A model generated the notes under the pieces. That model saw only the letters and a list, made by a program, of their open reading frames with translations, did no database searches and was not told where the DNA came from. A stretch of 64,000 nt of DNA from Symsagittifera roscoffensis (taxonomy: Eukaryota > Xenacoelomorpha > Acoela > Convolutidae). This document shows positions 1 through 12,409 of this stretch, in pieces (positions within the stretch are counted from its first letter, which is position 1; each line of letters opens with the position of its first letter). The translations under genes and the position numbers were made by a program. The stretch is from the NCBI RefSeq assembly GCF_963678635.1, contig NC_087067.1, forward strand, positions 17,435,018 to 17,499,017, given 5' to 3'.

Positions 1-405
1 AAGCGTTGAAGTAATCTTTGAAACATTATGCTCAAAAAATAGTGCAAATTATGCAGTAACCCTCGAAAAACGCAGTTTTTTTTGCATAGATTTGGGTGTG
101 AGGAGCGCCCGCCGAAAACTCTTTGCTGCTTAAAAACGCTTTTTTTCTTCCGTAAAATTCCCTAGGGCGCTTTTTGACAGAGCTCTTTAATTTCAAAACG
201 GCTGACTAAAGATATCCATTTTTTCAAAAACTGGCCACTTCGAAAAGTTTCATATGATCATAATCTCATGGAGCGATGCTCCTTATATACTTTAAACGCT
301 TCAATGCTAGTCACATTTTTTGCTAATCGAGTGGTCGCGTCGCTGTTTTTACGTCATAGAGTTGATTGAAGGGAAAACATTTAAAGGTTATTGGATTCCT
401 TTCAG

Positions 406-3400
406 AGATTCGTCGGCACTTACACGTGGCGTTCTGACTCAGCAGAAAGTGACCCCAAGGACCAGAGGCAAGACTGTGAATGACCAACTGAACACCATGG
501 CAGAACAGCTGCAAGTGATGGAGGAGACCTCAAAGCGACTCATGTACGAGTTCACAGGAACACACTATGTTAGTGAAGGAACTTTAAACACTATAAGATT
601 TCTAATTTAGTTCGTTGAAAATAATTGTTAAGTATGTGACATCAGTAGTAGTCATTAGATATAGGAATATACATTTGGTTCTTCACAAATAGTGTTTAAG
701 CAAGCAATGTGCAGTGTTATTTTTCCAAAGCGTTTTTTTTCCTGGTGATTAAAAGCAGCAAAGTTGGTGTTCCAGCTCAATGACAAATATATGCGTTAGG
801 TAAGAGTAATGTTTTCGCGCATACGATCTTCAACGGCTGCTTTGCATTACATATTTGCGGCCAAAAACTGCTAAGCAAAGGGGAAGGTGCTTAATCGCGA
901 TCTTACTGATTCCTAGATATCTTTTCGGAGCTTTTTTGTTCAGTTTTTTCGGTCAGTTTTTTCTCAACCGTGGCTGCTTTGTTCTATATGCGAATCACTG
1001 CTTGCTTATATGCTAGTTCATATCATGTTGAGTTTTCTGAAATTGGATGTCTTCAGTTGATGGACAAGGTGGATGGAATGATGGATGTGCTGGATCCCGA
1101 ATCAAAAGACCTGAACAAACAGAGACCATCGACACGTGTCACACCTGGAAACGAAGGAAAACAAAAGCCTGATGAGGCTGCAGACATTGATGATAAACAT
1201 GCAACTCTTGATCTTGGGTCTCTGGCAGCGTCAAATGCGTAAGTTTAGATTTAAAAAGGATTGTCGTTTTAAGAGTCGATGAACGTTGTGCAGACTCATA
1301 TAGGTCGCAATGATTTTTTTCGTTTTATATGCAGGAAAAGTCCAAAAAAATTCTTTCTTCAGGCTATAATTCGTTTTTTCGCGGTTATATAAGTCTTGCT
1401 GATTTTTTTTGTTTTTTTTTATAGAAAAAGTCTTAAAATATGCATAAAAATCTCTAATAACTATAGACGTGCATTCACACAGCAAAAAAATGAAAAGATT
1501 TTTGATTTTTTTTGTTTTTTTTTCTTGTCATTTTCTCTAAAAATTGTTTTCCAAGTTGCGTATTTTACTATAATTGTCGAATATTCCTAAACTCTAGTTT
1601 TTTGATCAGCCTTTTATCCCACCACGCAGAAAAAACGGCGCTGATTGGAAAAAACTTTTTGCTGTTTTTTTACGACTGGTCGGATTATTCTGTGCTACCT
1701 GCACAGTTACAGTCTATCCTTGATTGAATATGTGCGTACAGTTTCAAGGAAGGTAAAAAATTGCGACCTGAACACTATAAGTACACGAAAGCGTGCAAGG
1801 TTTGATAGCAGAAACTTTCAAATATAACCTAACTATGATTGTCTCTTCAAGTGATGACAATAACGAGTTGGAGTTCACCAATGTGGACGCCACTCTTGAC
1901 CTTGACCTCCTGCACTCGGAAGAGAAGAGTGTTGTAGGTCAAGGTCATGAGAATAACTCCCAACAGGAGTTCATCAGGTACCGTGAAAATCTTCTTTATA
2001 TTATGTCTACAGCAAATCATCAACTACTTATTGTCGATTTAATTTCTGTTCCAAAACCATTTCTTTCTTATTAAAAAGACTTGCGTTGTCTTGGATTAGA
2101 AAGCGCTTGTATCAATCGCGTAGAACTCATGATGTTTTATTTTCATCGCAGCAGATTTCGGTCATTTTAACACTTCATCACGATACTAAATCACGATCTT
2201 TTTCTAACTCGCTTAATTAACTTCAGGCAACATAATCCTCCCCCTCAAGTGTCGAAACTAGATCTCCGTGGACTGTCAACGCGAGAGAACCAATCAGCAT
2301 CCAAGCTGGTTCAAGAGGCAAAAGAGAAAGCAAAGAAGCAAGAGGTAAGAGAAGGCGCTATGTATGTGAAAAAAAAAGCTTAAGTTAGAAGTTCAGTAAA
2401 TTGTATTTTTGTTGGCCTTTTGTTCATTTTTTTCTGTGTAGTTCGAAAAACTTCTCAAAAATTCAGGAAATTTACGTTTTTATGTTATACTTGAGTTGGT
2501 TATCTCTTTTGTTAAGAGGCAAAGAATTAAGTCAAGTATTTGAGTTTTTGGCCGTGTGCTCGATGTTTTTTACAGCTTGAAAGAGCTGTAAAGCTGATGT
2601 TATTTTGTCTTTGAATCTCGATAGCTGGAAATAAATTTCAAAAGAAAGCAGTCCTTTCCTTGTTCATGTCAGTCTTATAACTTGGACACTTGCTGCAGGT
2701 TAGAAAGTGGATGAAGGAGAAGAGGAAGGAGAGGCTGGGGAAGTACATTGAGAAGCGGAAGGACTTGGCCCAGAAGGAACACCAGCCTTGGACTCAGAAA
2801 CATCACAACCACCACTCAGTCACCACCCACGAGATCAAAGAGAACCTGAAAATGAGGGAGAACATGAAGGCGTAAGTGTACAGACAAGTTTGTGTTAGTT
2901 TGAGCTTAGTTAGGAGGCTCATTATGTAACCTAGCTAACTTAGGATTTCCCATCTTGAAGGTGTTAATCTTACAAATCAATGCACAAGAGCTGTTCGATC
3001 CCTCAGTGCTTTTGCAATTGCCACTGTGCCAGTTCTCCAACGACTGTCTGAACGGTGTTGACCACCAGCCAGCGATTCCTTTTGTGTTTTTTTTTACTGG
3101 GAATTTCATTTCTTGTTAAAAATCTAGAAATTGAGTTTTCGTTTGAAGTGGAATGCGTGGAGAGTTTTTTCTGGAACAGATGGCGAAGAGAGTTTTTTCC
3201 AAAGTAAATAAAATTTTAACTGTTCGAAAAATTAGTAGTTTCACCTATACAACACTTATACTGCTATTTCATGTACCGCAGTTTCCCAAGTACCACAGTT
3301 TTGAGTTAATTGAGGTGATATTTATGGGGATATTCATACGAAGAAAACTTATTCTCAATATAATATTTCTTTCTTTAAACAGAGAGCGTGATGCAGAATT

Positions 3401-6400
3401 TACAGAGAAGCGATACCAGTCAGCCGAAGAACTTCTGGGTGAGATTGCGACTGATCGGCCGACCACCTCCAGACACGAGAAGCTGCCCCCACCCTCGGTG
3501 CTATCTGCTAGACGAGGAATGGCGAGTGGCGCATCTACTAACAGAAGCAGAAATGAGTCCAGGCTGCCTGTGCCCGCTAACAAAACTCTACCGTCCAAGT
3601 CCCGCTCTAGATCCCATTCACAGGTAGATGTCAGTAGCAGGAGTGATTAAGTGTCAGTGAAAGCAGCTTAGACACTTATTTAGGTTTTTCTTGTTTTTTT
3701 TTTAAAATTTGATATATTTTTAATTTATTTAATGTTTAATTACCTTTGCATTAAGCAAGGGTTTTGCAATCGGGTACTTGACTTTTTTCCCGTAAATAAC
3801 TTTGTTCACAAAATTGTCAAATTTAGAAATTGTAAATTTAGGTTCAGATCATAATGAATTCAAATCTTTTCGCATCTGCTCACTTGATCTGGAGGTAACG
3901 AATGCGCCTGGGAAGGCAAAGATCCTCGTTCGAATCTGACAGGACATGCTTTTTTCAAAGAGGAAATTGTCGGCTTATTATTGTCGGCTTAGTTGCCATA
4001 TTGTAGATTTAATTAAAATTTTTTTTATACATTATAGTTGTTTTTAGTGTTCTGTTTTACCTCGCCTTGAATTCGTTTATTTTCTTTTTTTCACAAAACC
4101 TTATTCTGCACAAATGGTTTTGACCTATTCTTTTATCGGCTTAGTGACCTAGTTTTGAGTCGTTTCAACGGAAACATAATTTTGATGCTCAACTTAACAT
4201 TTCATAAGTCTTAAGTCTTGTCCGACAAGGTGTTTGTGGCTTTGTTACCGCTGGGTACAGTTTATTCATGTCAATTTTCCATTCTATTGTCTTGGCATGT
4301 TTTTGTTGCTGGAAAAATAGCTTTATTCTTTTTGATAATCTAGTTTTTTTGACATTTTTGAATTTTTTCATTTTTTGTTTTGTATCGCAACTGGTGCGAA
4401 GCTCAGCTTCGTCTCGGTTTTTAGTTTATTTTAAGATTTTCCAGCGGAATAAAGCATTTACCAGAGATTTAGTTTTCTCAATTTGAGTTAGTTTTTTGAA
4501 AAAGTGTCAGTCATAAATGATTCTTGAAATTCAAAGAGGCTTAACTTTACTCAATGTTTTCTTCAAAATTCGAACGCTAAATTTTTTTTGAAAATTGGTC
4601 AATCATCTTTTTCGGTCTTTGCCAATTTTTTGTTAACTGTGTTGCATTTTAAGTAATTTTTCCAACTACTCAATTTAATTTATTGCTCAGGAAGGCATAT
4701 GCATATCGTTGTTTGCTTCATATGTTCTCTAATTATTGGAACCGGTTTTGCGTAACTTATCATAATCGAGAATTCATCGTTTTACTTAAAAATTTTTGTT
4801 AGGATTTTGCTGTAGAAATAAATCTAAGATTGGTTCGGTAACGTTTTTTCCTTGATTGTGTCGAGTCTGCGTCTATGTTCATTTGTTCTAACGTTGTAAT
4901 TCAGGATCCTCCAGCCGGTTACAGTTCCTGGTACGAGTACTACAGACTGCAAGCGAACCACAAACTGGCAGCGAGAAGGAGAGTTGCCGAAGAGATCAGA
5001 CAGGAGCGGGAGCAGGAGGAGTCAGAACTGATGAGTAGACTAGACGAGTTGAGTCAGCTGAGCGAACACAGTCACCCTAACTACAATGGGCCAGCGGGAG
5101 AACAAGGGACAATGCAAGGAGGCGAGGAGACTGCAAGAGAAGAGGCAGATCAGGATAAGAGAAAAGCTCAGTAAGTGATTCATTTTCCCTGTTTTCGTCC
5201 AGATGTTTGGCTTTTATCATTGAGGACAGTTAAGGTCATTTCCTAAATATAAAGATTTGACATAAATGGTTTATGGTCAAAAGTTTGCGTCTCTGATTTT
5301 TGCTTTTTACGGATACTTATGCGTTCTAATTTTGATTCAACCGTTTTACTTTTGTGTCAGGAATTTTTTGGTATGCAAATATGTTCTAGGTGTCTAAATA
5401 TGTTCTATGCACGGTTCTATGTTCTTGGGATTTTCGCCCCAAAAGCATTGTGAAAAGCTGAAATTGTTCCTGTTTGTTTTAGAGCGAGTAAGCCGCCACC
5501 TAAGCCCTTTACGGCACTGGTGAAAATTCAGAACCCAGACAAAACTAGGAACAGAAGCAGCTCTCCAGGCAAAACAATCACACATCATGACAGAGTCAAA
5601 CAAGCCCAGTCTACGGGCCCACTTCCGAAACCCAGTGTATCGCCAGCCAGGAACACCCCGAACGCAAACGGTAAGTTAGACAGGATGGGTCGTCTCGAGT
5701 GCGACAAGAATTTGAAAATTGGAAAAATATTAAGAAATATTTATTATAACGATACAACTTAAAGCTAGCCGTTTTCACAGCATCGAAAATAATCATGCAG
5801 CTTTAGAATTTACCGGTATTAGTATGATGTTTGAGGCTTAGGTCGCAAAGTTTGTGCCTTTATGCCCCGTTCGGATGCACGAGGAATCGATTTTTTTGGG
5901 TGTTTGTCTTTGAAGGTATAAATGAAGGGTGCTGTTTTGTTCTAGCGCCCAATGCTTTGCGGGCAACTCGGAAAACAGAAAAGAAACCTAGAGTGGCCAA
6001 GACTTATGCGGAGAGACTGCAAGAGTTGCAAAGGGATAAGTCACGTTAGTCACATATTAGTTAAAAGTAAAATACTTTCTGAAGCTTTTGGAGCCCTTGA
6101 ATCGCATAAAAATTAGAATTCAACACTTCAAGAAGATTCTGGAACATTTTAGAAATTGTTATGCAAAAAAATTTGACCTTCATCAATTAAGTTTAAGTAA
6201 ACTTTCTTTCATTTGACTTCCTGCAATTCCAAAGTATGCTGTTTATCGCAGAGAATTATGAAGAGGCGAACAAACGTCTCCTTCCCTCTCGCAAAATTGA
6301 TCGCTGACGATGCAAAAATTTACCCATTTTGGATTATATCGGAGTCGCCAAATACTCTAATCGGCTGGACGAGAGGACGCCAAAAACCTGTTTTTATTAC

Positions 6401-8942
6401 AACAACTTTTTTGACTACACGTGCTGAAATAGTTTTTTTTTACAATTAACATCAAAGCTAAGTAGAAATAAGACGGGATGTTTTGTGTGTTGTAAATGTA
6501 ATTATATGAGATGATGTTTCAGCTATGGTGCGTACTGGCAGTCCTTCTCCTGTCAGAGCAGGCAGACCCCTCCTGAAGACCAAGACTCCGAGGGGATCCC
6601 CAATGACCTACACACAACAGCTGCAGAAACTGGGTGGTAGACAGATTTCTCCCGCAACTCAGACAAGTAATTTCGGCAGCACTTTCAAACGTGAGTTGCA
6701 GTCTTTCGTTTAAAAGCATCGAAATCAATTTTTCAGAGAGTTACAGTGCTGATTTAAATTATCCGGACAAAACGAACGAAAGTGAAAACTTAACACGCGT
6801 TTTTCTCAAATTGGGTTGAAGTTAGACAAAAATGAAGAGAACAAAAATTGCTTAAATTTTTGAGTTTTGCGAAATTCGGAACCAAAAATGTTGCCCCAAA
6901 AATGTGTCACTTTGGTTTCTTTTATTTAATCTAGAATTACACTGAAACTACCTAGTCAATTGATGAGCAATTTTTATGAAAAGGAGCCTCCTACACGGAC
7001 CAACAAAGCTCTAATATATTTTTGTGTGATAGCCAAAAAATATCTTTTTACTATATAACCTCAAATTATTTGCTTAAAAGCACTTTGCTTAAGACCAGTT
7101 TTTATCAAATTGGGTCAATTTTGTCAAAAAATATCTAGCGTAAATTGTTCTAGAAATTCTAAGAGCTTTAAGGCCATACTATTTATGCTGCTTAAGTTAT
7201 GCTTATAATTAAGGCTGCTTAACACTTGCGCTCATCTTTGTGTGTTATTACGAACCTTCTTTTTTTTCTAATCTAACTCGCAAATATATGTGTTCACTTA
7301 TTTGGAAATTTCATTGTAGCATTGGAAATGCATAGCATCTGTTCTCTGTTTTTCTTGTGGCTTGTGTTTGGCGTGTATTAAGCTTCCCTGGCTGAGTGGT
7401 TGGTGTGTGAGTCTCTTAATATCTAGGTCGCATGTTCGAATCCCTGAAGTTACAAAATTTTGCTAATTCGAGGCTTATTTCTAATTTCTATTATTACACA
7501 AGCAAAGCTTGTGTTATAGTATGAACTCTCTCTTTTCCAACTTAAGTCGCAAATATTTTTGCGACACAAATATTGTTGCGACAAAATGTGTTCATTTTTA
7601 TCAATAACCGGCTATTAAGTATAATCAATGCTAAGGATACTAACACAAGACTATTATATTACAAATAGCACTTTAGCTTCAAGGTATCATGGATCTGTAG
7701 CGTAGTGGTAAGGAAGGAGACCAGCAGAAAAATAAGAGGGTTCGGACCTAGGCAGCATCGGATGTTTTTAACGAACTTTTTCGTATACTAGCTAAAATGC
7801 GCCCGCTCTATAAATTGAGGCATGTTAGTTGGTAAATTTCTTTTTTTTTGTCAAATTGACTGGTACTGCTAATTCATCATAAGTTGCTTGCGTTTTTAGC
7901 AATTATGTAGACTCATAATTGGCGTGCGTCACTTGAGAAATAATTGGCGTGCGTCACTTGAGAAAGTTTCACTCATTCAGTTTTTCCCCAGTAGCGTTGT
8001 CGGTCGTATTTTTGCTTGTGTATGCGAAGTGCAACTTCGCTTCTGTGTTGAACTTTATAGAGCTGCTTTTTGTCGTTTTCTCGCAAGTGTTTGCGAAGCG
8101 AAGCGTCGCCTCTGTATCAAATTTTGAGGTGTTTTATTTTTAAAAATTTTGTTACATCTTTCGTACTGTAAAATGTATTGGATGGAAAATGAGAAGGCTC
8201 GATTGTTTTAGGAACTGGATCTCCTGCCAACAAGACATACCAGCGAAGTGCTTCACATAGAGACCGACCTTACGCCAGTCCGTACAGAGAAGCCACCGAC
8301 AAGGAAGTTATCTCAGGCAGAGCGAGACGCATCCCAGACGGCAAGAGGACTGCTCATGATGATGATGACGATAGGTTCGGTGGAGACGATATGTCGGAGA
8401 TGTCGGATATAAGTGCATGGAGTGTACCTACCAAAGTGAAACAGCTGTTGCAGATGGATAATGACGCGGGACCTGTGTCAAGGGTAACTTGTGTTTTCAA
8501 GAAACTTATCTCGTCTTTAGGTCTTCTTTGTTTTACTTCATAGAAGTATTCGATCATTTTCAATTTTTTCGTGGTCTTCAAAAATAAATTGAAGATCAGT
8601 TAAAACTAGCTCTCGAAAATGAAGATAAAAATTACCCAAAAACTGATTCATTTCAAAGTTTTCATATCATGAATTCCATGGATTGTACATTTGTTTGATT
8701 TTTGGCTTGCTTAGAAGATTTTGGTTATTTAATATATTGAAGTTGACATACTTCCAATTCAAAACTTTAGTTCTATTAATTAATTCTTTTTTTATTTTTA
8801 GAATGGTGGAGTAGGGTCACATGCAACTTCGGACTCACCACGACTGACTAACATTGACTTCTCGGAGCTGGAGGACATGGACATGGAGTCTCAGATCAGT
8901 AGCAAACTAGACTGGGACGCAGTACAACAGATGATCCAGTAA
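406..8942 (+). CDS. CPLANE1 (JBTS17/C5orf42)-like ciliary protein, C-terminal 12 exons (5' partial)
   Basis: Twelve exons join with consistent GT-AG sites and phases: 406-568, 1057-1238, 1852-1977, 2227-2344, 2699-2871, 3383-3623, 4905-5170, 5483-5670, 5946-6044, 6523-6690, 8212-8483, 8802-8942 (TAA). Earlier exons lie left of the window. The product is hydrophilic and low in complexity. It has a short coiled coil (MAEQLQVMEETSKRL), then a basic helical block in exons 5-6 (VRKWMKEKRKERL, EH-P, T-HEIKENLKM, EKRYQSAEELLGE), then Ser/Pro/Arg-rich linkers, and ends WDAVQQMIQ. From memory, the order KRKERM-EY, EH-P, T-REI-KM, HY-RRI-A-LLSE is that of the C-terminal part of vertebrate CPLANE1, a component of the CPLANE complex that helps recruit IFT-A at the ciliary base. 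The exon joins are firm; the family name rests on that block alone. Intron 10 (6691-8211) is full of mobile DNA. No other gene fits better. Confidence 0.62.
3757..4415 (+). repeat. Dispersed repeat family R1, intronic copy
   Basis: Begins aagcaagggttttgcaatcg and ends near a small hairpin, gcgaagctcagcttcg. The same start and end occur near 45757 and 46580 and inside each unit of the 18.5-22.5 kb array. The body is T-rich and the copies are diverged. It sits in intron 6 of the CPLANE1-like gene. Confidence 0.5.
3880..3945 (+). repeat. tRNA-like SINE head (weak)
   Basis: A pol III B-box-like string, cgttcgaatc, lies about 50 nt after a weak A-box-like region. No cloverleaf can be drawn, so it is not a tRNA gene. 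It lies inside repeat R1. Confidence 0.35.
6744..7115 (+). mobile_element. Tc1/mariner-like element, single arm
   Basis: Starts TA|CAGTGCTGATTTAAAT and runs through the same sequence as the left arm of the complete inverted-repeat element at 14317-15049, at clearly lower identity. Only one arm is present, so this is a truncated copy. It lies 54 bp after the 3' end of exon 10 of the CPLANE1-like gene. Confidence 0.65.
7383..7448 (+). repeat. tRNA-Lys(CUU)-derived SINE head
   Basis: It has an A box (tggctgagtgg), an anticodon-loop-like ctcttaat as in tRNA-Lys(CUU), and a B box (tgttcgaatcc) at normal tRNA spacing. The acceptor stem does not pair and no terminator T-run follows directly. It therefore reads as a SINE head or tRNA pseudogene rather than a working tRNA gene. 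The tail runs toward the R1-like hairpin near 8025. Confidence 0.6.
7689..7757 (+). repeat. Second tRNA-like SINE head
   Basis: A-box-like tagcgtagtgg is followed 35 nt later by B-box-like gggttcggacct. It differs from the Lys-type head 300 bp upstream, so two SINE heads with different tRNA parents sit in one intron. The parent tRNA is not identifiable. Confidence 0.45.
8020..8120 (+). repeat. R1 tail hairpins, two in tandem
   Basis: Two copies of the R1-type tail lie 60 bp apart: gcgaagtgcaacttcgc, and gcgaagcgaagcgtcgcctc. They are in the last part of intron 10, 90 bp before exon 11. Confidence 0.4.
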
Positions 8943-9990
8943 AACATCCAAAAAAAATTAAGTTTTTAGCGAGCGAAACTTCAAAATTAGATTCTGTATG
9001 CTGAGCAGACTGATAAATTTTGTACATTCTAAATTTTGTAAATTCTCATAATTGACCCAAGTCGGTCTGTACATAAAGAAATTATCTATAAATATGTAAC
9101 ATGTTTTACAGATTGTAAATATAGTAGCCTTGGACATGTAAAATTGCCGTCAAATAGTCATTGATTAAAACTGTTTTCAAGAGGTATGTAACTAAGAAGC
9201 AGTCATTGTATACATGGAATGAGCGTTTGTTAATGTCTGCATCATATGTGTGTGGTGATGTTTCGATGCATACCAGTATCCGTCATCTTTTTTTACTGGT
9301 GATACAATATTTCTCGGCCCCGAAACCTAACGAAGAGATTGGTGTTGTCTTGGATCAGAGGGTCAACGTTCTGATTTGAAAACTTCGAAATGTGGCCGTA
9401 GGTAGTCAATAATTGCTGATTTCGATTTATGATACCGCTGAAAGCTGAATTTTAAAGTTCGAGAAAACTTCCTTCGTTTATTGTAATTACATAATTTCGC
9501 ATTTTTTTCACGTTATGGGTTGTACGTGGTACTGTACTCATAGAGTAATTTCAGATAAGGTACACCGTCTGTTAGTCACGCTATCTGAATTTCGGCCGGA
9601 TAGATTCGTGCATTTTCTTAGTCTAATATCAATCTAACTCTTATATCTCCTAGTCTCAATAGATCTAGTGTATACTGGTATTTACGAGTTAGTTCTTGGA
9701 GTTTATCCAGGAGAACAACTGTGGTCTAAAATTTATTCAAATTGTTCTGGTGCTGAAACTACAAGTAGTTTCAGCACTTACAAATAAGTGTCAATGTTAG
9801 TGATGGAATATGATTGGTTAGTAATATTTTAAAGAGATTATTTTATCAATAAATTAATTGGTTTATAAATATTAGTTTAGAACTGGTTCCAATTGTTTAA
9901 GAGTCGATTAACATAGTGAAGACTCTTAATTAGGGTTGGTGTTTTTTTTCAAAAAAATTATAAAAATGCTCTAATAGCTACAGAAGTGCG
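8943..9990. other. Intergenic, no gene seen
   Basis: This is the 3' flank of the CPLANE1-like gene. It is AT-rich, with a short self-complementary patch around 9755-9775 (ctacaagtagtttcagc). No coding sequence or RNA gene is supported. Confidence 0.5.
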
Positions 9991-9999
9991 GATTTTTTT

Positions 10000-10265
10000 T
10001 GGGAGGGGGGCTCTCCCCTTTGTACTGTTTTGAGATCTTTTTTTTTGGCGAGGAACCCTAAAACAAAATGTTTCTAAAGGCATCTTTGGTGCCAATATAT
10101 ATAAATTTTTGAAGGGTCAGCGCGCGCCGAAAAACACAATTTTTTGGACGAAATTTTCGAAAAAGTGCTTAAAAACGCATTTTTTGGCCTTTTTTGTTCA
10201 AAATGGGGTATTAATAGTGATTTGCGAGAGCTCAGAAAATCAATTTGATCGACGGGTCAAGCGAT
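10000..10265 (+). mobile_element. Fragment of hAT MITE family H1
   Basis: It has the internal landmarks of the complete H1 copy at 35605-36033, in the same order: a G-rich start, a 'gccaatatat' segment, 'gcgcgcgcc', 'gcttaaaaacgc', and 'gagctcagaaaatcaattt'. Both ends have decayed. It abuts the Gypsy fragment downstream. Confidence 0.6.
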
Positions 10266-10410
10266 AGGCTTTAGCCTCGAGGATGAATATGCGTCAGAGG
10301 TCGATCATGAAGATTTCATGAGGTGAGTAATTGGGAAATTGGGCCCAAGGTGTTTCTTTTGTAACTTGGGGGGTCAATTTAAATCGGATTGTCCATAATT
10401 TTGGGATGCT

Positions 10411-10770
10411 GTGGCAGACATCAAGCATCCAAGGCACGAGGAAGCTTTGTCGGGTGAGAAAGCCAGCAAGGCTCGCCTGTTGAGTGAAGCGGAGGCACGC
10501 AGAAAGGAGAAACCGCAAGAGCTGGCAACAAAGGAGATGCAGGCAGTAACTGAAGAAATGAGTGAGCCTGAACCAGTGACGATGGCAGATGATTTGAAGA
10601 TCGACTATAGGAGAGCCGCGAGAGATGCCTTAAACAGAGTCCAGCAGGATTTGGTGACGAAGGAGATCGAACAAAAGGTGAAGCTCGAACTAGAGAATGA
10701 GAAAACTCAGGAAAGGCTAAAAGCTACCAGGCATCGGAAGTCGAAGAAACGAAACCACCAAGCAGTTTGA
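10411..10770 (+). pseudogene. Ty3/Gypsy gag-like remnant
   Basis: A 119-residue, very charged, Ala/Glu/Lys-rich helical segment lies directly upstream of the retropepsin frame. It has no zinc knuckle, and its start may not be native. I assign it to gag or the gag-pol junction only by position and composition; it could be unrelated. A stop and 128 bp separate it from the protease frame. Confidence 0.4.
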
Positions 10771-10898
10771 GCATGAAACTAAATGTGATATCCGGGCAAA
10801 CGTTCGGCGTGGTGCCACAGGGAAGCAGAATACAGTCAATAATTTCAGTTGCGGGACATCAGGTGATCAGGAACCGAAGTGAACCTTAAGCGTTCACT

Positions 10899-11639
10899 AT
10901 GATGCATTTAGATACATATGCAGATTGTCTGAGACAAGTAGAGCCAAGCACTGAGTCAAGGGCTGTGCGAGCGTTATTGACAACGGGTGGCCCTCGAATA
11001 AAGAAACTCCATGGGCGCTGCGTGGAAAACTATGGACCATATCAGGTGATGTTGAACGTGGATGGGACCAGTATCTATACTAGGACCTACGTCACAACAG
11101 AAAGTGACCAAATAGGGCAGATCTATTTGGGTCAGGAAGAACTTAAGGTCCGTAGAATCAGCCATGATGCCATGATTGAGAAAAATGCGGTACACAGAGG
11201 GCACGAAGCAGATGTGACTGCACATCTGCTCGACACCGATGGGAAAAAAATTGGAGTGACAGGACTTCTGGATACAGGAGCAGTGGTAAGCGTGATGCCA
11301 ATAAAGACTTGGGAAAGAATAGGCTTCACGAGGGAAGATCTAATTCCGACGAACCTTAGATTAGCGGTCGCCAATCGCGGAGCGATCTACGTAGCCGGAA
11401 GAACACCAATAACAGTCCTTCACATGGGAGGACGGGATCTTTGGATGAGCTTCGTCGTGGTGGAGAACTTAGACGACTCCGACCAATTCATCTTGGGCCG
11501 TGACTTCGTCAGGAATTTCGATGTGATGATTGACTTGAACAACGGCCTAACAAGGATTAGAAACCCGGACCGGAAGTATGTTATGCGACCAATCAATAGA
11601 ATCATAGCAGACGAGAACAAAGTACCAATTTTTAGATAG
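10899..11639 (+). pseudogene. Ty3/Gypsy aspartic protease (retropepsin) fragment
   Basis: The 246-residue frame carries the retropepsin active-site motif LLDTGAVVSVMP (residues about 127-138), a hydrophobic strand pair, and the flap-to-C-terminal signature QFILGRDFVRNFDVMIDL (about 197-214). Retropepsins cut the Gag-Pol polyprotein of retroelements and act as dimers. No reverse transcriptase, RNase H or integrase follows, and no LTRs are recognisable, so the element is truncated. The frame is intact through the protease, so this piece is either young or by chance unbroken. Confidence 0.82.
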
Positions 11640-12117
11640 AAAAGTAAGACAAGATGTAGTAGCAATTTTTGGAATAAGAAATTTAAACTCGTTAAGTGAT
11701 GGTAAACAGGTTTGTCTGGTACCCAACCGAAATAGTCAAAGCTCAGTGATTTTAGGCCGAAGCTTTTCAGTAACACGAAATGGACTGTGTGCCAGTGTGT
11801 TATTGAACACACTGGACACCACGGTTTCAATCCAGCGTGGAAAGAAACTTGGCTACGCTTTGCTGATGAAGACCGACTATGAGGAGACACAAAACTTGAA
11901 AAGATATAACGTGAAAGACTGCCCAAATCATGACAATAAAGATAAAATTTAAAGAGAATTAATGAATTTAAATTTATTAATAAACTGTTTTCAATGAAAT
12001 CCGAAACGGATGACGGCTTGCCGAGCTGCTCGAATTTTCCGGAACGCCCCTCGTCATACGAACTAGAATCCGACAAACCGGTTTTGCCGGAGATAGAACA
12101 CTTGAGAGGGAAAATAG
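11640..12117 (+). pseudogene. Ty3/Gypsy protease-RT linker, frame-broken
   Basis: Two segments in different frames belong to the region between protease and RT in Ty3/Gypsy pol. The first, 11656-11952, includes SVILGRSFSVTRNGLC, VSIQRGKKLGYAL and DCPNHDNKD. The second, 11994-12115, includes SNFPERPSSYELESDKPVLP and EIEHLRGK. At least one frameshift and a stop separate them. The reading stops before the RT domain, where a second copy of protease sequence begins. Confidence 0.65.
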
Positions 12118-12300
12118 GTGAGCAATCTGGGAGGACGGGATCTTTGGATGAGCTTCCTGGTGGTGGAGAACTTAGACGACTCCGACCAATTCATCTTGGG
12201 CTGTGACTTTGTCAGGAATTTTGATGTGATGATTGACTTGAACAACGGCCTAATAAGGACTAGAAACCCGGACCGACAGTATGTTAAGCGACCGAGAGAA
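12118..12300 (+). repeat. Second, partial copy of the protease C-terminal segment
   Basis: Starts in 'gggaggacgggatcttt' and repeats 11427-11595 at roughly 93% identity, running to the matching 'accgg..agtatgtta' region. It has replaced the RT-proximal part of the element. One Arg codon of the signature (LGRDF) is Cys here. This looks like a rearrangement between two Gypsy copies. Confidence 0.8.
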
Positions 12301-12409
12301 AATCGGCCCCTGCATTTAGGTATAGATGCAGTTTTCGAATTAACTTCAAATTCATCTGCTAAAAAATATGAACGCGGAAATGTCGCAAAAAACTTGATAG
12401 GCTTCTAAT

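Noticed and set aside
1-405. Degenerate H1 MITE copy at the left edge
   Set aside because: A few shared strings (gagcgcccgccgaaaa, gcttaaaaacgc, gagctc) occur in the right order, but the match is too weak to report as an element.
7383-7757. Functional tRNA genes
   Set aside because: A and B boxes are present, but acceptor and other stems do not pair and there are no terminators. They are SINE heads or pseudo-tRNAs.
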